Below are positions 5,577-13,859 of a stretch of DNA of 26,691 bases, piece by piece. The number at the start of each line of letters is the position of its first letter. Position 1 is the first letter of the stretch. The DNA lies in the IMG/VR virus record IMGVR_UViG_3300044729_002142, positions 1-26,691 of that record; one strand, given 5' to 3'. The notes under the pieces were generated by a model, which was given only the letters and a program-made list of their open reading frames with translations, searched no databases and had not been told where the DNA came from. The position numbers were made by a program, and so were the translations under genes. This DNA comes from a virus.

Positions 5577-8357
5577 ATGATATCAAACGAAGAAATTGAA
5601 AATTTCCTTCAGGGAAATGATGACGAAAAATATATCGTCAGTGTAGAATACGATTACGTCAAAGATTGTGTTTGGAAAATTTTAGAACACCCAATTCACG
5701 GAAAACAAATTAAAAAAGATACTTTCATCCCATTTGCTTGGGTAGGTGATTTGCGTGGATTAAACTTTTATAAATCCTCAAAAGCATTACAAAAAGAGGC
5801 GATGACAAAACATAAAATTGTCATTGAAAAATTAAGAACTGATGGTAACGAAAGATTAGAGAAAGGTTTAACTTTTATGGTTAAATCATTGAACGGTTAT
5901 CGTTCACTTATTCAGTTTTTCAGAGATGGTGGTGTTGACCCATGGGGTGAAACAACAAAAGGATTAGTTTTAATATTGCCTCCTGTAGAACAATTTTTGG
6001 TTACAAAAGAAAAACGATTGTTCAAAGGATTTGATGATTACAATAGTATCACAAGATTTGTATTTGACTTAGAGACGACCTCACTTGAACCAAAGGATGG
6101 TCGTATCTTTATGATAGGAATGAAAACCAATAAAGGTTTTAGTCAAGTAATTGAATGTTCAGACGAAGACCAAGAAAGAGAAGGTATTATTAAATTTTTC
6201 AATACTATAGATGAACTTAAACCAAGTATCATCGCATCTTACAACGGGTTTAACTTTGACTGGTTTTGGATATTTGAAAGAGCCAAAGCGTTAAAGTTAG
6301 ATATTAAGAAAATTGCGAAGACATTAAATCCAATCAATCCAATTAAACAATCTGAAAGTATGTTGAAGTTGGCAAATGAGGTTGAGAGATTTAACCAAAC
6401 ATCCATGTGGGGTTATAACGTTGTTGATACATTACACGCAGTTAGAAGAGCTCAGGCAATCAATTCATCCATCAAATCTGCAGGTTTGAAGTATATTACT
6501 CAATACATTAAGGCGGAAGCACCTGACCGTGTTTACATTGACCATACAGACATTGGTCCGTTTTACGCAAAGAAAGAAGAGTTTTGGTTAAACATTCAAA
6601 ACGGAAAATATAAGAAAGTGGGTGTTGACCCAAAGATTGATGACGCTTGTTCTAAACACTCAAGTATCTACATTAAAACAACAGGTGATGATTTGGTTGA
6701 ACGATATCTTGATGATGACTTGGAAGAAACTCTAACGGTTGATGAAGAATTCAATCAGGGGTCATTCCTACTCGCATCTTTGGTTCCAACAACATATGAA
6801 AGGGTTTCTACTATGGGAACTGCAACATTATGGGAAATCCAAATGAGAGCTTGGTCATATAAAAACATGTTAGCGATTCCTAAAAAGAATGAAAAGACAG
6901 AGTTTGTTGGTGGATTATCACGACTACTTAAAGTAGGATATTCAACAGATGTATTGAAACTTGACTTCTCGTCACTTTACCCTTCAATACAACTTGTTCA
7001 TGATGTATTTCCAACTTGTGATATTACAGGTGCAATGAAGGGCATGTTAAATTACTTCCGTAATACTCGTATCAAGTATAAAAACTTGGCAAAGGAGTAT
7101 CAGGATATTGACAAAAAACAAGCAACATCTTACGATAGAAAACAATTACCGATTAAGATATTCATTAACAGCATGTTTGGAGCTTTATCTGCCCCACAGG
7201 TATATCACTGGGGTGATATGTATATGGGTGAACAAATTACCTGCACAGGACGACAATACCTTCGTCAGATGTTACGTTTCTTTATGAAACGAGGTTATAC
7301 TCCACTTGTATGTGATACGGATGGTATGAACTTCTCATTACCTGAAGGTGGTGTGGACGATAGAAGATACATCGGTAAGGGTAAGAATTGGTTAGTTAAA
7401 GAAGGTAAAGAATATACAGGTTACGACGCAGATGTTGCAGAGTTTAATGATACGTTTATGAAAGGGGCAATGGGTCTTGATTGTGATGGAACTTGGAAAT
7501 CTTGTATGAATATTGCTCGTAAGAACTACGCAACAATGGAACATAATGGTAAGATTAAACTTACAGGTAACTCAATCAAGAGTAAGAAACTACCACTTTA
7601 CATTGAGGACTTTTTGGATAAGGGTATTAAGATGTTGTTAGAAGGTAATGGACAGGCATTTGTTGAGTGGTATTATGAATATTTGGAAGTAATCTTTAAC
7701 CAACAAATTCCGTTAATGAAGATTGCTCAAAGAGCAAAAGTGAAACTATCTATTGACGATTATAAGAAACGTTCAAGCCAAAAAACAAAGGCGGGTAATA
7801 TGATGTCAATGATGGCCCATATGGAATTGGCAATTAGAGATGGTATCGCGGTTAGTTTGGGTGATGTAATATTCTATGTAAACAATGGAATTAAAGCTTC
7901 ACACGGGGATGTTCAGAAGGTAAATGAAAAAATGAGTAAAAAAGAAAAAGAACAGTATAGTTTATTTCATGGTAAAGAACCTGTGTTAGGTTCACACGTC
8001 CAACTTAATTGTTATCGTATTGACCCGTCAGATTTAGAGAATAACCCTACTATGACAGGTGAATATAATGTTGCGAGAGCAATTGTTACCTTTAACAAAA
8101 GAATTGAACCTTTGTTAATTGTGTTTAATGAAGAAGTTAGAAATAATCTAATTGTCACTGACCCTAAAGACAGAGGTTTATTTACTAAAGAGCAATGTAG
8201 ATTAACAAATGGTATTCCTTTTGAATCTGGTGACCAAGATAGTATTGAAGATTTGTTAACTATTACAGACCAAGAAATGGTGTATTGGGGTAAACGAGGG
8301 ATTGACCCTGAATATATTTATGAATTAGCAGAAGAAGGATGGGAAGAAATGGTCTAA
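5577..8357 (+). CDS. Family B DNA polymerase, T4 gp43-like
   Basis: The 926-residue replicative polymerase with 3'-5' proofreading exonuclease; T4 gp43 has 898. Exo I is FDLET (D164, E166), Exo II YNGFNFD (222-228), Exo III YLDDD (Y377, D381). FVGG precedes motif A, DFSSLYPS (D463). Motif B is K527 with NSMFG (531-535), Phe replacing the usual Tyr. Motif C is CDTDG (D580, D582), where most relatives have DTDS. Catalytic aspartates are all present, so it should be active. There is no late-type TATTTATA motif upstream, unlike the virion genes, which fits early expression; the leader holds two hairpins. It lies between virion genes and converges with the 111-residue gene, overlapping it by four bases. 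Codon use looks less extreme in AT than in the neighbouring structural genes (more CGT Arg). Confidence 0.96.
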   Translation: MISNEEIENFLQGNDDEKYIVSVEYDYVKDCVWKILEHPIHGKQIKKDTFIPFAWVGDLRGLNFYKSSKALQKEAMTKHKIVIEKLRTDGNERLEKGLTFMVKSLNGYRSLIQFFRDGGVDPWGETTKGLVLILPPVEQFLVTKEKRLFKGFDDYNSITRFVFDLETTSLEPKDGRIFMIGMKTNKGFSQVIECSDEDQEREGIIKFFNTIDELKPSIIASYNGFNFDWFWIFERAKALKLDIKKIAKTLNPINPIKQSESMLKLANEVERFNQTSMWGYNVVDTLHAVRRAQAINSSIKSAGLKYITQYIKAEAPDRVYIDHTDIGPFYAKKEEFWLNIQNGKYKKVGVDPKIDDACSKHSSIYIKTTGDDLVERYLDDDLEETLTVDEEFNQGSFLLASLVPTTYERVSTMGTATLWEIQMRAWSYKNMLAIPKKNEKTEFVGGLSRLLKVGYSTDVLKLDFSSLYPSIQLVHDVFPTCDITGAMKGMLNYFRNTRIKYKNLAKEYQDIDKKQATSYDRKQLPIKIFINSMFGALSAPQVYHWGDMYMGEQITCTGRQYLRQMLRFFMKRGYTPLVCDTDGMNFSLPEGGVDDRRYIGKGKNWLVKEGKEYTGYDADVAEFNDTFMKGAMGLDCDGTWKSCMNIARKNYATMEHNGKIKLTGNSIKSKKLPLYIEDFLDKGIKMLLEGNGQAFVEWYYEYLEVIFNQQIPLMKIAQRAKVKLSIDDYKKRSSQKTKAGNMMSMMAHMELAIRDGIAVSLGDVIFYVNNGIKASHGDVQKVNEKMSKKEKEQYSLFHGKEPVLGSHVQLNCYRIDPSDLENNPTMTGEYNVARAIVTFNKRIEPLLIVFNEEVRNNLIVTDPKDRGLFTKEQCRLTNGIPFESGDQDSIEDLLTITDQEMVYWGKRGIDPEYIYELAEEGWEEMV

Positions 8358-8689
8358 GACTGTTTCAACCCGTCTGACGAAACTATAAACCACGAACCAA
8401 ATGCGTAATATAGTTCAACACAAGCACCTTTTTCAATATTAATTTCACTATACTCTTCATCAATCAAACCCTCAATGGGTTTGATTTTTGTATTTGTAAG
8501 AGCTTTTACTATTACGTGGTCAGTATTTTTGTGATTTAAAATAACTTCGATTAATCCTAACTCTTTTGTAATAATCACTGATTCACCTTCAGTTGTGTAT
8601 ATCTCATCAGATATCATACAAACTTGTGATGTTAATAAAACTTCTTCCCCGATAACACGTTTCATCGGAATTGATTTTTGTATACTCAT
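8354..8689 (-). CDS. Small beta-rich protein, fibre-domain-like
   Basis: A 111-residue protein, mostly beta strands. The C-terminal half (HVIVKALTNTKIKPIEGLID, then CVELYYAFGSWFIVSSDG) resembles the short repeat found in many phage tail-fibre and decoration proteins, where a strand, a turn containing I-x-G, and a final x-G-x-W-x-I/V pair form a beta module. It follows the gp13-like gene with a 3-base gap and probably shares its transcript. A small virion decoration or neck/fibre accessory protein is the likely role, by context only. There is no cysteine or catalytic signature. The first ATG is used; a second Met at residue 9 is possible. Confidence 0.6.
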   Translation of the reverse strand: MSIQKSIPMKRVIGEEVLLTSQVCMISDEIYTTEGESVIITKELGLIEVILNHKNTDHVIVKALTNTKIKPIEGLIDEEYSEINIEKGACVELYYAFGSWFIVSSDGLKQS

Positions 8690-8692
8690 AAT

Positions 8693-9823
8693 TTAAATAA
8701 CATATAGATTTCTTGGGAACGCTCTAAACTTCATTTGTTTGTTAAGATTTTCAGCAATTAACGCTTCTCGTTCCATTATTTTTTCAGGTCTTAATCTTGT
8801 TAATCTACCATCGGCACCAATTAATTCCTCAATCAATTTTGTTTTTTCATCTTTACCTTCAGTTGCTAAAGTGGCGTAATCCATAGTTAACTCAGAGTCA
8901 GGTGTCTTTAAGTTACCCGAATATTTTCCTCTAACTTTTGATAATGTTTCTTTACATCCTGCAACAAAATATCTTCTAACCCACTGTTGTGCCGGTTCAT
9001 TTAAATCAGCCCAAGCAATTGCGTTAATTGGTACATCTGAAGGAAGTTTGATAATATCAGGGTTTGCAGCTAAACAAGCGTCTCTATCCTCAGGACCAAC
9101 ATCATAATACCAATACCAAACTTGATGATGGTTTAATGACGCATTACCAAAATCAAATTTACCACCCGGTGTTTGCATTAAATGAATTGCTTTTTTACCA
9201 TTAGGTAACCCTGTAATTCTATAAGTTAAATCACCTCCAATAATTCTTCTTTGGATATTAATTTCTTGCATTCTTAATAACATGTCAAATGCCGGCATCA
9301 TAAAGTAAGAACCTGAACCTCCCATTTGAGCAAAACCGCCAGGTCCACCTATACCTGTACCACCTAATGCTCCAAAACTCCATGGGTCAAATAATACGTT
9401 GTTTAGAGTTGCTGGTGTGAACCATAGTAATTCATTAATTTCACGACCTGCAGGAATTTCATAAATCTGTTGGTTTGGGACTAATGTAATAAAATCTTTT
9501 TTAAGTTCCCAATCACCAAGTGGGGATGATTGTAAACCAACTATTTTAGAGTATGCTTGTGCGTATCTGTTTTCGTAATCTAAACTCTTAGTTACGAATG
9601 CTCTTGATAAAGATTGTGTGTCTAAATTTAAATTGTATAATGAAGTCCATTGTGATTCAATTAACCAATCTTGAACATATTGGGAATAGTCCCCGATAGA
9701 AAATTCTAAGATTGAGTCCATTTGTTCATCTTCTAATTCAATTGAACGAATTGGAGCTCCTAATACGTGTCTAACTTTTGTATATAGTTGACTTCTGTAT
9801 GGTTCTGCGATTATTGTATTCAT
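8693..9823 (-). CDS. Probable neck / head-tail connector protein, T4 gp13-like
   Basis: A 376-residue protein. The N-terminal helical region (RSQLYTKVRHVLGAPI, then MDSILEFSIGDYSQYVQDWL) is typical of head-tail adaptor proteins that dock under the portal. It is followed by a beta segment (KKDFITLVPNQQIYEIPAG), a Gly/Met/Phe-rich loop about 145-180, and C-terminal helices (EPAQQWVRRYFVAGCKETLS; LIEELIGADGRLTRLRPEKI). It is longer than T4 gp13 (309). The context supports neck function: gp14- and gp15-like genes lie nearby, though on the opposite strand. A TATTTATA motif sits 15 bases upstream of the ATG, between it and the SOD-fusion stop. The gp13 name rests on weak pattern similarity and gene company, so an alternative structural role remains possible. 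Confidence 0.6.
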   Translation of the reverse strand: MNTIIAEPYRSQLYTKVRHVLGAPIRSIELEDEQMDSILEFSIGDYSQYVQDWLIESQWTSLYNLNLDTQSLSRAFVTKSLDYENRYAQAYSKIVGLQSSPLGDWELKKDFITLVPNQQIYEIPAGREINELLWFTPATLNNVLFDPWSFGALGGTGIGGPGGFAQMGGSGSYFMMPAFDMLLRMQEINIQRRIIGGDLTYRITGLPNGKKAIHLMQTPGGKFDFGNASLNHHQVWYWYYDVGPEDRDACLAANPDIIKLPSDVPINAIAWADLNEPAQQWVRRYFVAGCKETLSKVRGKYSGNLKTPDSELTMDYATLATEGKDEKTKLIEELIGADGRLTRLRPEKIMEREALIAENLNKQMKFRAFPRNLYVI

Positions 9824-9838
9824 GAAGTGATATTTCTA

Positions 9839-9846
9839 TATAAATA
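9839..9846 (-). promoter_or_regulatory. Putative late promoter TATTTATA (gp13-like gene)
   Basis: Minus-strand TATTTATA, 15 bases before the gp13-like ATG. It starts immediately after the TGA stop of the upstream SOD-fusion gene, so the neck gene can be transcribed independently. Confidence 0.6.
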
Positions 9847-11352
9847 TCAATTCACAGTATAAATTAAATCTTGTGTTGGAATTTTAAACATACTTGAACT
9901 AAAGGCAACAGTTTTGTTTTTAAAAATATAAACTTCTTTGTTAATATTTGAAAAAATTAACAAGTCGGTATTAAATTTTTTAACAAACCCTCTGATTTTT
10001 ATATTATAAAAACCATCAATTACTTCCATACTTAAAATTGGTTTTACTTGAGCATTTTGTATTTTGTTGTCAAAATTAACAGTTAAATCAGTTCCCGCAA
10101 AATCCTCTTTTGAACCTAAACTACCAACTACAACTGCTGTACCCTCACCAAATTCTTGATTGATTTTTTTTGCAACATACTCCTCAAGTTGACCACCTTT
10201 ATCATGGGTTCTTTTTAAAAGTTTCATAATTTTATCAAGAGTTTTAGACCCTTTAAAAATTCTTTCACCAAAAAACTCCATATAAGAACAAAATTTATTT
10301 ATCTCTTCTACTTGTTGTGAAGGTGTCACACCAATAAAATTTAATGTAGGTTTATTTATTTTTGTAAGAACAACATTCAAATCATCAACTAAAATTTTAA
10401 ATCCAATATAGTTTGTATTTAATTTATTAATTACTGAACGACCTGGTTGTTCTAAGTCGTAAATACCTGAAGATGAACCTTCAGAGTGTTGATTGTTTTC
10501 ATGCCATTTATCAGATAAAACTCTTTTCAACGTATTATCAATACATCTTCTATAAGTCCAAAGAACATTTTTGTTGTTACTAAAAATATCTGAGTAGTCA
10601 GATACGTTTTCGTATAAAAGTTTTTTTTGTGAAGTTGACTCGTTCAATTTTTTTTCAGTTTTTGATTTGTATAACTCATTAACAAATTCCCAGTTGATTA
10701 CTTCCCAAAAATTTTCAATATATTCGTCTCTTTTGTTTTGGTATTTTAAATAATAAGCGTGTTCCCATAAATCCAAACCTAACAACGGAAAACCACCCTT
10801 GTTTATTATATTCATAAGTGGGTTGTCCTGATTTGAGGTGGACATAACTTTTAATCTACCTGTATCAGTTAACACTAACCAACACCATCCTGAACCAAAT
10901 CTTTTTCTTGAGATTTCTTCAAATTTAGTTTTGAAGTTACGATACGTCCCATATTGTTTAACAATCTTTTCAAATACTTCACCACTTGGTTTTTGTGGTG
11001 TGGGTGATAACATTTTCCAAAACAATGCATGATTAAATGCTCCACCTGCGTTATTTCTTATTGTTGTATTATACTTTGAAATTTGTTTAACAATATTCTC
11101 CAATTCAACATCACCATAATCTTTTTTACGAAGAGCTGAATTTAATTTTTTTACATACCCCTTGTAATGTTTCTGATAATGGAACTTCATTGTTTCAGGG
11201 TCAATAAATCTTCTTAATGATGCGTAACCATAAGGTAATTTATCAATACCTATGGTTTTCATTTCGTTAATAAAAAATTTGGTTTCAGGTTGAGTTTCCT
11301 CACCTAATATACGACTAACTAATGACTCTGATACTAAATTTAACGATTTCAT
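9847..11352 (-). CDS. Fe/Mn superoxide dismutase fused to PD-(D/E)XK nuclease-like domain
   Basis: A 501-residue fusion. Residues 1-18 (MKSLNLVSESLVSRILGE) resemble a capsid-targeting peptide ending L-G-E. Residues about 35-230 are an iron/manganese superoxide dismutase with all four metal ligands by comparison with E. coli SodA: H58, H108 (NHALFW), D194 and H198 (DLWEHAYY). Y66 and Q175 (NQDNPLM) match the Mn-type active site. The C-terminal part (about 250-501) has E390/E391, GTD (D422) and QVK (435-437), the E...D...QxK pattern of restriction-endonuclease-like nucleases. Between them KKLLYEN (243-249) offers a second [L]-x-E site. A late-type motif lies 4 bases upstream. SOD chemistry is well supported; the nuclease activity, head packaging and cleavage are inferred. 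Phage SOD genes are rare, and I know of no described fusion like this. Confidence 0.9.
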   Translation of the reverse strand: MKSLNLVSESLVSRILGEETQPETKFFINEMKTIGIDKLPYGYASLRRFIDPETMKFHYQKHYKGYVKKLNSALRKKDYGDVELENIVKQISKYNTTIRNNAGGAFNHALFWKMLSPTPQKPSGEVFEKIVKQYGTYRNFKTKFEEISRKRFGSGWCWLVLTDTGRLKVMSTSNQDNPLMNIINKGGFPLLGLDLWEHAYYLKYQNKRDEYIENFWEVINWEFVNELYKSKTEKKLNESTSQKKLLYENVSDYSDIFSNNKNVLWTYRRCIDNTLKRVLSDKWHENNQHSEGSSSGIYDLEQPGRSVINKLNTNYIGFKILVDDLNVVLTKINKPTLNFIGVTPSQQVEEINKFCSYMEFFGERIFKGSKTLDKIMKLLKRTHDKGGQLEEYVAKKINQEFGEGTAVVVGSLGSKEDFAGTDLTVNFDNKIQNAQVKPILSMEVIDGFYNIKIRGFVKKFNTDLLIFSNINKEVYIFKNKTVAFSSSMFKIPTQDLIYTVN

Positions 11353-11356
11353 TAAT

Positions 11357-11364
11357 TATAAATA
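11357..11364 (-). promoter_or_regulatory. Putative late promoter TATTTATA (SOD fusion)
   Basis: Minus-strand TATTTATA, 4 bases from the ATG of the SOD-nuclease gene and just after the helicase stop. This implies the SOD fusion is switched on as a late gene separately from the helicase. Confidence 0.58.
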
Positions 11365-11365
11365 C

Positions 11366-13126
11366 TTACTTACTATTGATTTCGTTAAGTATTTGTTCAA
11401 CAATATCTACAGAATTTTCATCTATATCACCCATAACCGTACCAATAATTTGTTTCTTCTTTATAAGAATGTCGTAGATAACACCTTCAATCGTATTTTC
11501 AAATAGTGGGTAATATATTGAAACTGAATTTTTTTGTCCGTATCTGTAAGCTCTGTCTTCCGCCTGACTATGTTCTGCGGGAACAAATGATAAGTCATTC
11601 ATAATAACGGCTTCACCTGCCGTAAGAGTTAATCCGACACCTGCAGCTTTCATGTTACCACAAAAAACTTGTATTTTATCACTCTCTTGGAACTTATCAA
11701 CCGCATCTTGTCTTGCAGGTTTAGATGTTGAACCATCTAAATAAACAGATTTCTTACCAAAATGTTCGTGTATCTTTTTTAAAGGTTCTGTGAAGTTACT
11801 GAAGATAATAACTTTTTTGCCTTGCTCAATAATGTTTTCGGCAAGTTCAATTGTAATTGGTATTTTTTCTTCGGCAATAACTTGTCTTACTTTCATAAGT
11901 TTTGTGAACTGAACCGATAACGATTTTGATTCGTCTTGTCTGTTGTTATACCAATCATAATACTCACCCATCAACCCTTCGTATAATCTTGATTTTAAAC
12001 GGAGGTAAACAGGTGTCATAATTTTTTCAGGTAAATCCAAAACTTCAGTTTTTAATCTTCTTAAAATTTGACGAGAAGTTCGTTCTCTTAATTCTTCTAA
12101 ATTAGATGCTCCTGTTACATTCCAAATCTTTTTACCACCAACTCTAAACTGATAACCACCACAATATCTAATTGCGTATGCTTGCCAGTTTTGACTTACA
12201 GGGCTATCAATAAGTTTCAAAATATTATAATAATTCATAGGACGAGAAGTCATTGGTGTTCCCGTCAATAACCAAAGTTTTTTAATGTCTTTGGTTACAT
12301 CCATTATAATCTTTGTTCTCTGAGCTTGAGCGTTTGAAACATAATGCGCTTCATCAATAACAACCAAATCAAATTTTGAATTAAGGATTATTGAGTTTAA
12401 TTTATCTTTTGGGTCGTGGAAGTTTTTAAGTATGTCGTAATTAAGAATTACATAATCAGCCTGTTCATACTTTTTACCTTCACATATGTAAATTGTTTTA
12501 TCAGTATAGTTTCTAATTTCCCTTTCCCAATTTATCTTAAGTGATGCTGGACAAATAATTAATACTTTATTAGCTCCACTTTCTAACGAAGCGATAACGG
12601 TACTTGTTGTTTTACCAAGTCCCATGTCATCGGCTAAAATGAACTTATCGTTTTTTAATAATTTTTCTATGGCTTCTTTTTGGTGGGCAAGTGGTGGTCG
12701 GTTTTCATATTTTGTGTAATCAACATCAACCAAGTTTTCGGTGTGTTGTTTAATAACTGCAGCTTTAGGTATCCAAAAATCGTGAATAGTCTCACCACTA
12801 AAAATCTTACCCCAAATGTGATATGATTTATCTTTCTCAATTAAAATCTTTTCAACATAGATTTTATCAGGTTCTTTAATAAAAGGATTGTCGGCAACAA
12901 GTTTTTGAGAAAAGTATGAGTCAATCTCAACCCATTTTTTAGCAACTTTTGGAACTACTGAATTGAAGTCAATCACATAATCACATTGAGCTCTCGTTGG
13001 GAGATACTTTTTATTTGACTCAATTTGTTTCTTTAACTTAAGGATATAGTTATTTGACCCCTGATAATTTTCAAGAATGGATATTGCTTGTTGTTCAATA
13101 CTTAAATGTCCTGTAGAAGTTGTCAA
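11366..13126 (-). CDS. SNF2-family DNA helicase/translocase
   Basis: A 586-residue superfamily 2 ATPase of the SNF2 branch. Motif I is ADDMGLGKTT (K about 172), motif II DEAH (D258), motif III LLTGTPM. A C-terminal RecA domain has VIIFSNF, YLDGSTSKPARQDAV, GVGLTLTAGEAVIMND and the Snf2 motif VI QAEDRAYRYGQ. The N-terminal ~150 residues are a separate, unassigned domain. SNF2 proteins translocate on double-stranded DNA. A fork-remodelling or recombination role, like the SMARCAL1-type enzymes or the unrelated T4 UvsW, is inference. The only in-frame start before motif I is TTG at 13124-13126, and a TAA stop lies 9 to 7 bases upstream of it, so this uncommon start is forced. No TATTTATA precedes it, consistent with non-late expression. 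The gene is divergent from the neck gene at 13184. Confidence 0.92.
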   Translation of the reverse strand: MTTSTGHLSIEQQAISILENYQGSNNYILKLKKQIESNKKYLPTRAQCDYVIDFNSVVPKVAKKWVEIDSYFSQKLVADNPFIKEPDKIYVEKILIEKDKSYHIWGKIFSGETIHDFWIPKAAVIKQHTENLVDVDYTKYENRPPLAHQKEAIEKLLKNDKFILADDMGLGKTTSTVIASLESGANKVLIICPASLKINWEREIRNYTDKTIYICEGKKYEQADYVILNYDILKNFHDPKDKLNSIILNSKFDLVVIDEAHYVSNAQAQRTKIIMDVTKDIKKLWLLTGTPMTSRPMNYYNILKLIDSPVSQNWQAYAIRYCGGYQFRVGGKKIWNVTGASNLEELRERTSRQILRRLKTEVLDLPEKIMTPVYLRLKSRLYEGLMGEYYDWYNNRQDESKSLSVQFTKLMKVRQVIAEEKIPITIELAENIIEQGKKVIIFSNFTEPLKKIHEHFGKKSVYLDGSTSKPARQDAVDKFQESDKIQVFCGNMKAAGVGLTLTAGEAVIMNDLSFVPAEHSQAEDRAYRYGQKNSVSIYYPLFENTIEGVIYDILIKKKQIIGTVMGDIDENSVDIVEQILNEINSK

Positions 13127-13172
13127 ATTATTTTAATTAACTATACAACTATAATAATAATCAAAAAAGAAA

Positions 13173-13180
13173 TATTTATC
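13173..13180 (+). promoter_or_regulatory. Putative late promoter TATTTATC (neck cluster)
   Basis: TATTTATC, only 3 bases before the ATG at 13184. It heads the gp14-like, zinc-ribbon and gp15-like transcript. Its location argues against a start further upstream in the same frame. Confidence 0.55.
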
Positions 13181-13183
13181 AAT

Positions 13184-13699
13184 ATGTCAAATAGAATAGT
13201 TCCAATAACAAGATTAGGTAAATTTTTCGGAGCGGAAGATTATAGCTTAGATATTAGTATGGGTAGAGAGTGGTTAGAAGGGGATATGAACTTCACTCTT
13301 GTACTATATCGTGTTGACAAACAGAAGACAAATGTTGATGATGTGTATGGTGAGGCTTCCGTTGATGGTATTAAATTTTTACCACCTATTGAGTTTAAAG
13401 CTTATCTACAAATTGTTGCCCCTGAAAATAAATTTCTTGGTTCAAGTAAGATTAATCAAATGGAACCGGGTAATGCAAGAATTTCAGTTTATCAAAAACA
13501 TTTAGATGAATTAGAAATTGACATAGAACTTGGCGATTATATTGGATATTATGAAACTGAAACTCAAGTGAGATATTATGTAGTTAATAATGATGGTCGT
13601 GTTGTTTCAGATAATAAGCATACATACGCAGGGTACAAACCATTTTATAGAACAATAAACGCATCTCCTGTTATGGAAAACGAATTTAGAGGATTATAA
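13184..13699 (+). CDS. Probable neck protein, T4 gp14-like
   Basis: A 171-residue protein. The frame is open further upstream, but the ATG at 13184 is chosen because the late-type motif sits 3 bases before it and the upstream residues overlap the divergent helicase. The body is beta-rich: EFKAYLQIVAPENKFLG, then ELEIDIELGDYIGYYETETQ, VRYYVVNND, and a Pro/Phe-rich end (YAGYKPFYRTINASPVMENE). T4 gp14 likewise has an E-V/L-x-L-x-I segment, a GDLIYFP turn, and late F-x-I-x-W and PFYQ. That parallel plus the order (followed by gp15, then gp18 and gp19) suggests a neck/head-completion role joining head and tail. It is shorter than T4 gp14 (256). Moderate confidence by synteny. Confidence 0.65.
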   Translation: MSNRIVPITRLGKFFGAEDYSLDISMGREWLEGDMNFTLVLYRVDKQKTNVDDVYGEASVDGIKFLPPIEFKAYLQIVAPENKFLGSSKINQMEPGNARISVYQKHLDELEIDIELGDYIGYYETETQVRYYVVNNDGRVVSDNKHTYAGYKPFYRTINASPVMENEFRGL

Positions 13700-13700
13700 A

Positions 13701-13859
13701 ATGAAAATTATTATTTCTAAAGAACAATTAAAAATGATTGTTGAATCAATACAAGATGGTAGGGTGATTTGTAATTGTGGATGGTCTTGGGATTTATCTG
13801 ACGGAGGAAACGACCCATATATTTGTCATAAATGTGGTAATAATAATGAAGAAAAATAA
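13701..13859 (+). CDS. Small zinc-ribbon protein with capsid-targeting-like N-terminus
   Basis: A 52-residue ORF nested exactly between neck genes. Its ATG follows the previous stop by one base and its TAA overlaps the next ATG (TAATG). The N-terminus MKIIISKEQLKMIVES is a short amphipathic segment with I-V-E followed by Ser, like T4 capsid-targeting peptides. The remainder has CNCGWSWDL and YICHKCGN, giving C-x-C and C-x2-C pairs about 20 residues apart that would bind one zinc. Similar CxCGWSW...DPYxCHKCG modules are a recurring feature of Bacteroidota-phage proteins as I recall, but I cannot verify this. The function is unknown. A nucleic-acid-binding or protein-binding accessory packaged in the head is possible. 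The tight operon fit and intact frame support it being real. Confidence 0.8.
   Translation: MKIIISKEQLKMIVESIQDGRVICNCGWSWDLSDGGNDPYICHKCGNNNEEK

Noticed and set aside
9847-11352. Frameshift or misassembly joining a SOD gene and a second gene
   Set aside because: The frame is continuous, the linker region has normal phage-like composition and no internal promoter octamer or start context separates the halves, so a genuine fusion is more likely. Read coverage would settle it.
13106-13183. Upstream extension of the gp14-like ORF (start MSCRSCQ)
   Set aside because: It would overlap the helicase start and run through the TATTTATC motif. The residues are Ile/Thr-rich translation of A/T DNA, so the ATG at 13184 is preferred.
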